Part shown: piece after piece, positions 12,542 to 13,153 of the stretch
Layout: each line of letters starts with the position of its first letter
Position numbering within the stretch: the stretch's first letter is position 1
Origin: an uncultured Eubacterium sp.
GTDB lineage: Bacteria; Bacillota; Clostridia; Oscillospirales; Acutalibacteraceae
Direction of reading: 5' to 3'
Assembly (NCBI GenBank): GCA_905233805.1
Contig: CAJOER010000006.1
Coordinates: 1-13,153 of the forward strand
Length of the DNA: 13,153 nucleotides
Translations under genes and position numbers: made by a program
Notes under the pieces: generated by a model
Seen by the model: the letters and a program-made list of their open reading frames with translations, nothing else
Database searches by the model: none
What the model was told of the DNA's origin: nothing

Positions 12542-13153
12542 GCAGTGAGGAAACAAACCGCGGAAGGGTAATGCTTATATATCCTCCCGGAAAGCTCTAT
12601 CAGCGAAGCGAGGACCGCGCTCAGTGCAATATTGACGAGTCTGCGGTTACGACGGTGAGAGCGTGCAACGACCTCGGCTATGCCGCGTCTGTATTGAGGC
12701 AGGGCGGATACGGGGTTTTTCTTCGCGATTATCAGACCGAGCTTGAAAGCGAAAAAACGGTAATCGGCGACTTGCTTTCCTTTAAGCCCGACCTTGTTTT
12801 TATGAGCGTAACAAACGCAACCGTTATTGACGATATTGAGTTTATAAAAAGAATAAAAAAGGCGCACCCCTGCAAAATTGCGCTTAAAGGCGCGATATTC
12901 TTCAACACCGACGAAAGGCTTTTAAAAGAACTCGATTTGAGCGAAATTGACTATCTTATCGGCGGCGAGGAAGAGTTTATTATTAAAGAGCTTGCGGACT
13001 TTGCCGTGAACGGCGAGGGCGACATAAACGCCGTTTCGGGTATCTTCTATAAAAACGGCGAAGAGTTTATAAAAACCGATTTTTCAAAATGGAACGACGA
13101 CCTTGATTCGCTTCCTTTCCCGGCGAGGGATTTAATGAACAACGCGCTCTATC
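12538..13153 (+). CDS. Cobalamin-binding-type radical SAM protein, partial at its C-terminus
   Basis: About 205 residues are visible before the window ends. After a short polar start comes VMLIYPPGKLYQR, then ACNDLGYAASVLRQGGY and FLRDYQTE. The segment FKPDLVFMSVTNATVIDDIE and the later DYLIGGEEEFIIKEL fit the Rossmann-like B12-binding domain of BchE/P-methylase-type radical SAM enzymes. The segment DSLPFPARDLMNN is the usual hinge just before the radical SAM barrel, so the CxxxCxxC cluster motif should lie right after the window edge and is not visible. These enzymes typically perform methylations or rearrangements, and not all truly bind cobalamin. The ATGA overlap ties it to the nucleotidyltransferase; together they suggest modification of a glycan, lipid headgroup or small metabolite. 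Confidence 0.85.
   Translation, partial: MSSEETNRGRVMLIYPPGKLYQRSEDRAQCNIDESAVTTVRACNDLGYAASVLRQGGYGVFLRDYQTELESEKTVIGDLLSFKPDLVFMSVTNATVIDDIEFIKRIKKAHPCKIALKGAIFFNTDERLLKELDLSEIDYLIGGEEEFIIKELADFAVNGEGDINAVSGIFYKNGEEFIKTDFSKWNDDLDSLPFPARDLMNNALY

Overview
The window reads as a chromosomal segment of a low-to-moderate GC Gram-positive gut-type Firmicute, probably a class Clostridia / Ruminococcaceae-like organism. The evidence is a Firmicutes-type LexA, strong AGGAGG-like ribosome binding sites, consensus sigma-A type promoters, a lipoprotein carrying cystatin-like domains, and a very large secreted protein with helical and beta-rich modules. The organism assignment is an inference; there is no rRNA or other taxonomic marker here.

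Left block (1-2498, minus strand): lexA, then mrp (P-loop Fe-S carrier ATPase), a dCMP deaminase and a HAD-superfamily phosphatase that runs off the left edge. lexA and mrp each have a recognisable promoter; the lexA promoter carries a LexA-box-like site over its -35. mrp, the deaminase and the HAD gene are separated by 11 and 19 nt and look like one transcript. Next (2568-2805, plus strand) comes a consensus promoter driving tRNA-Met(CAU) and tRNA-Glu(UUC), closed by a terminator. Downstream of it (2806-3062) is a gene-free, strongly palindromic stretch with partial copies of the tRNA-Glu 3' half. A CPBP-family membrane protease follows on the minus strand (3063-4055).

Central block (4109-10348, plus strand): a repeat-bearing intergenic region, then a lipoprotein with two tandem cystatin-like domains (each with a QVVAG motif). 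After it come a 1574-residue secreted protein of unknown function with an internal duplication, and, 24 nt downstream, a 54-residue peptide gene. These are the least ordinary genes in the window. The lipoprotein and the giant protein have separate promoters; the giant protein and the small peptide share a transcript that ends at a strong terminator.

Right block (10358-13153): a CNNM/CorC-type membrane protein with CBS domains on the minus strand, divergent from an operon of a nucleotidyltransferase and a cobalamin-binding-type radical SAM protein (cut by the right edge) that overlap by ATGA. The divergent intergenic region has two consensus promoters whose -35 elements sit in a perfect 10-bp inverted repeat. 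I saw no CRISPR array, insertion sequence, rRNA or intact phage gene.
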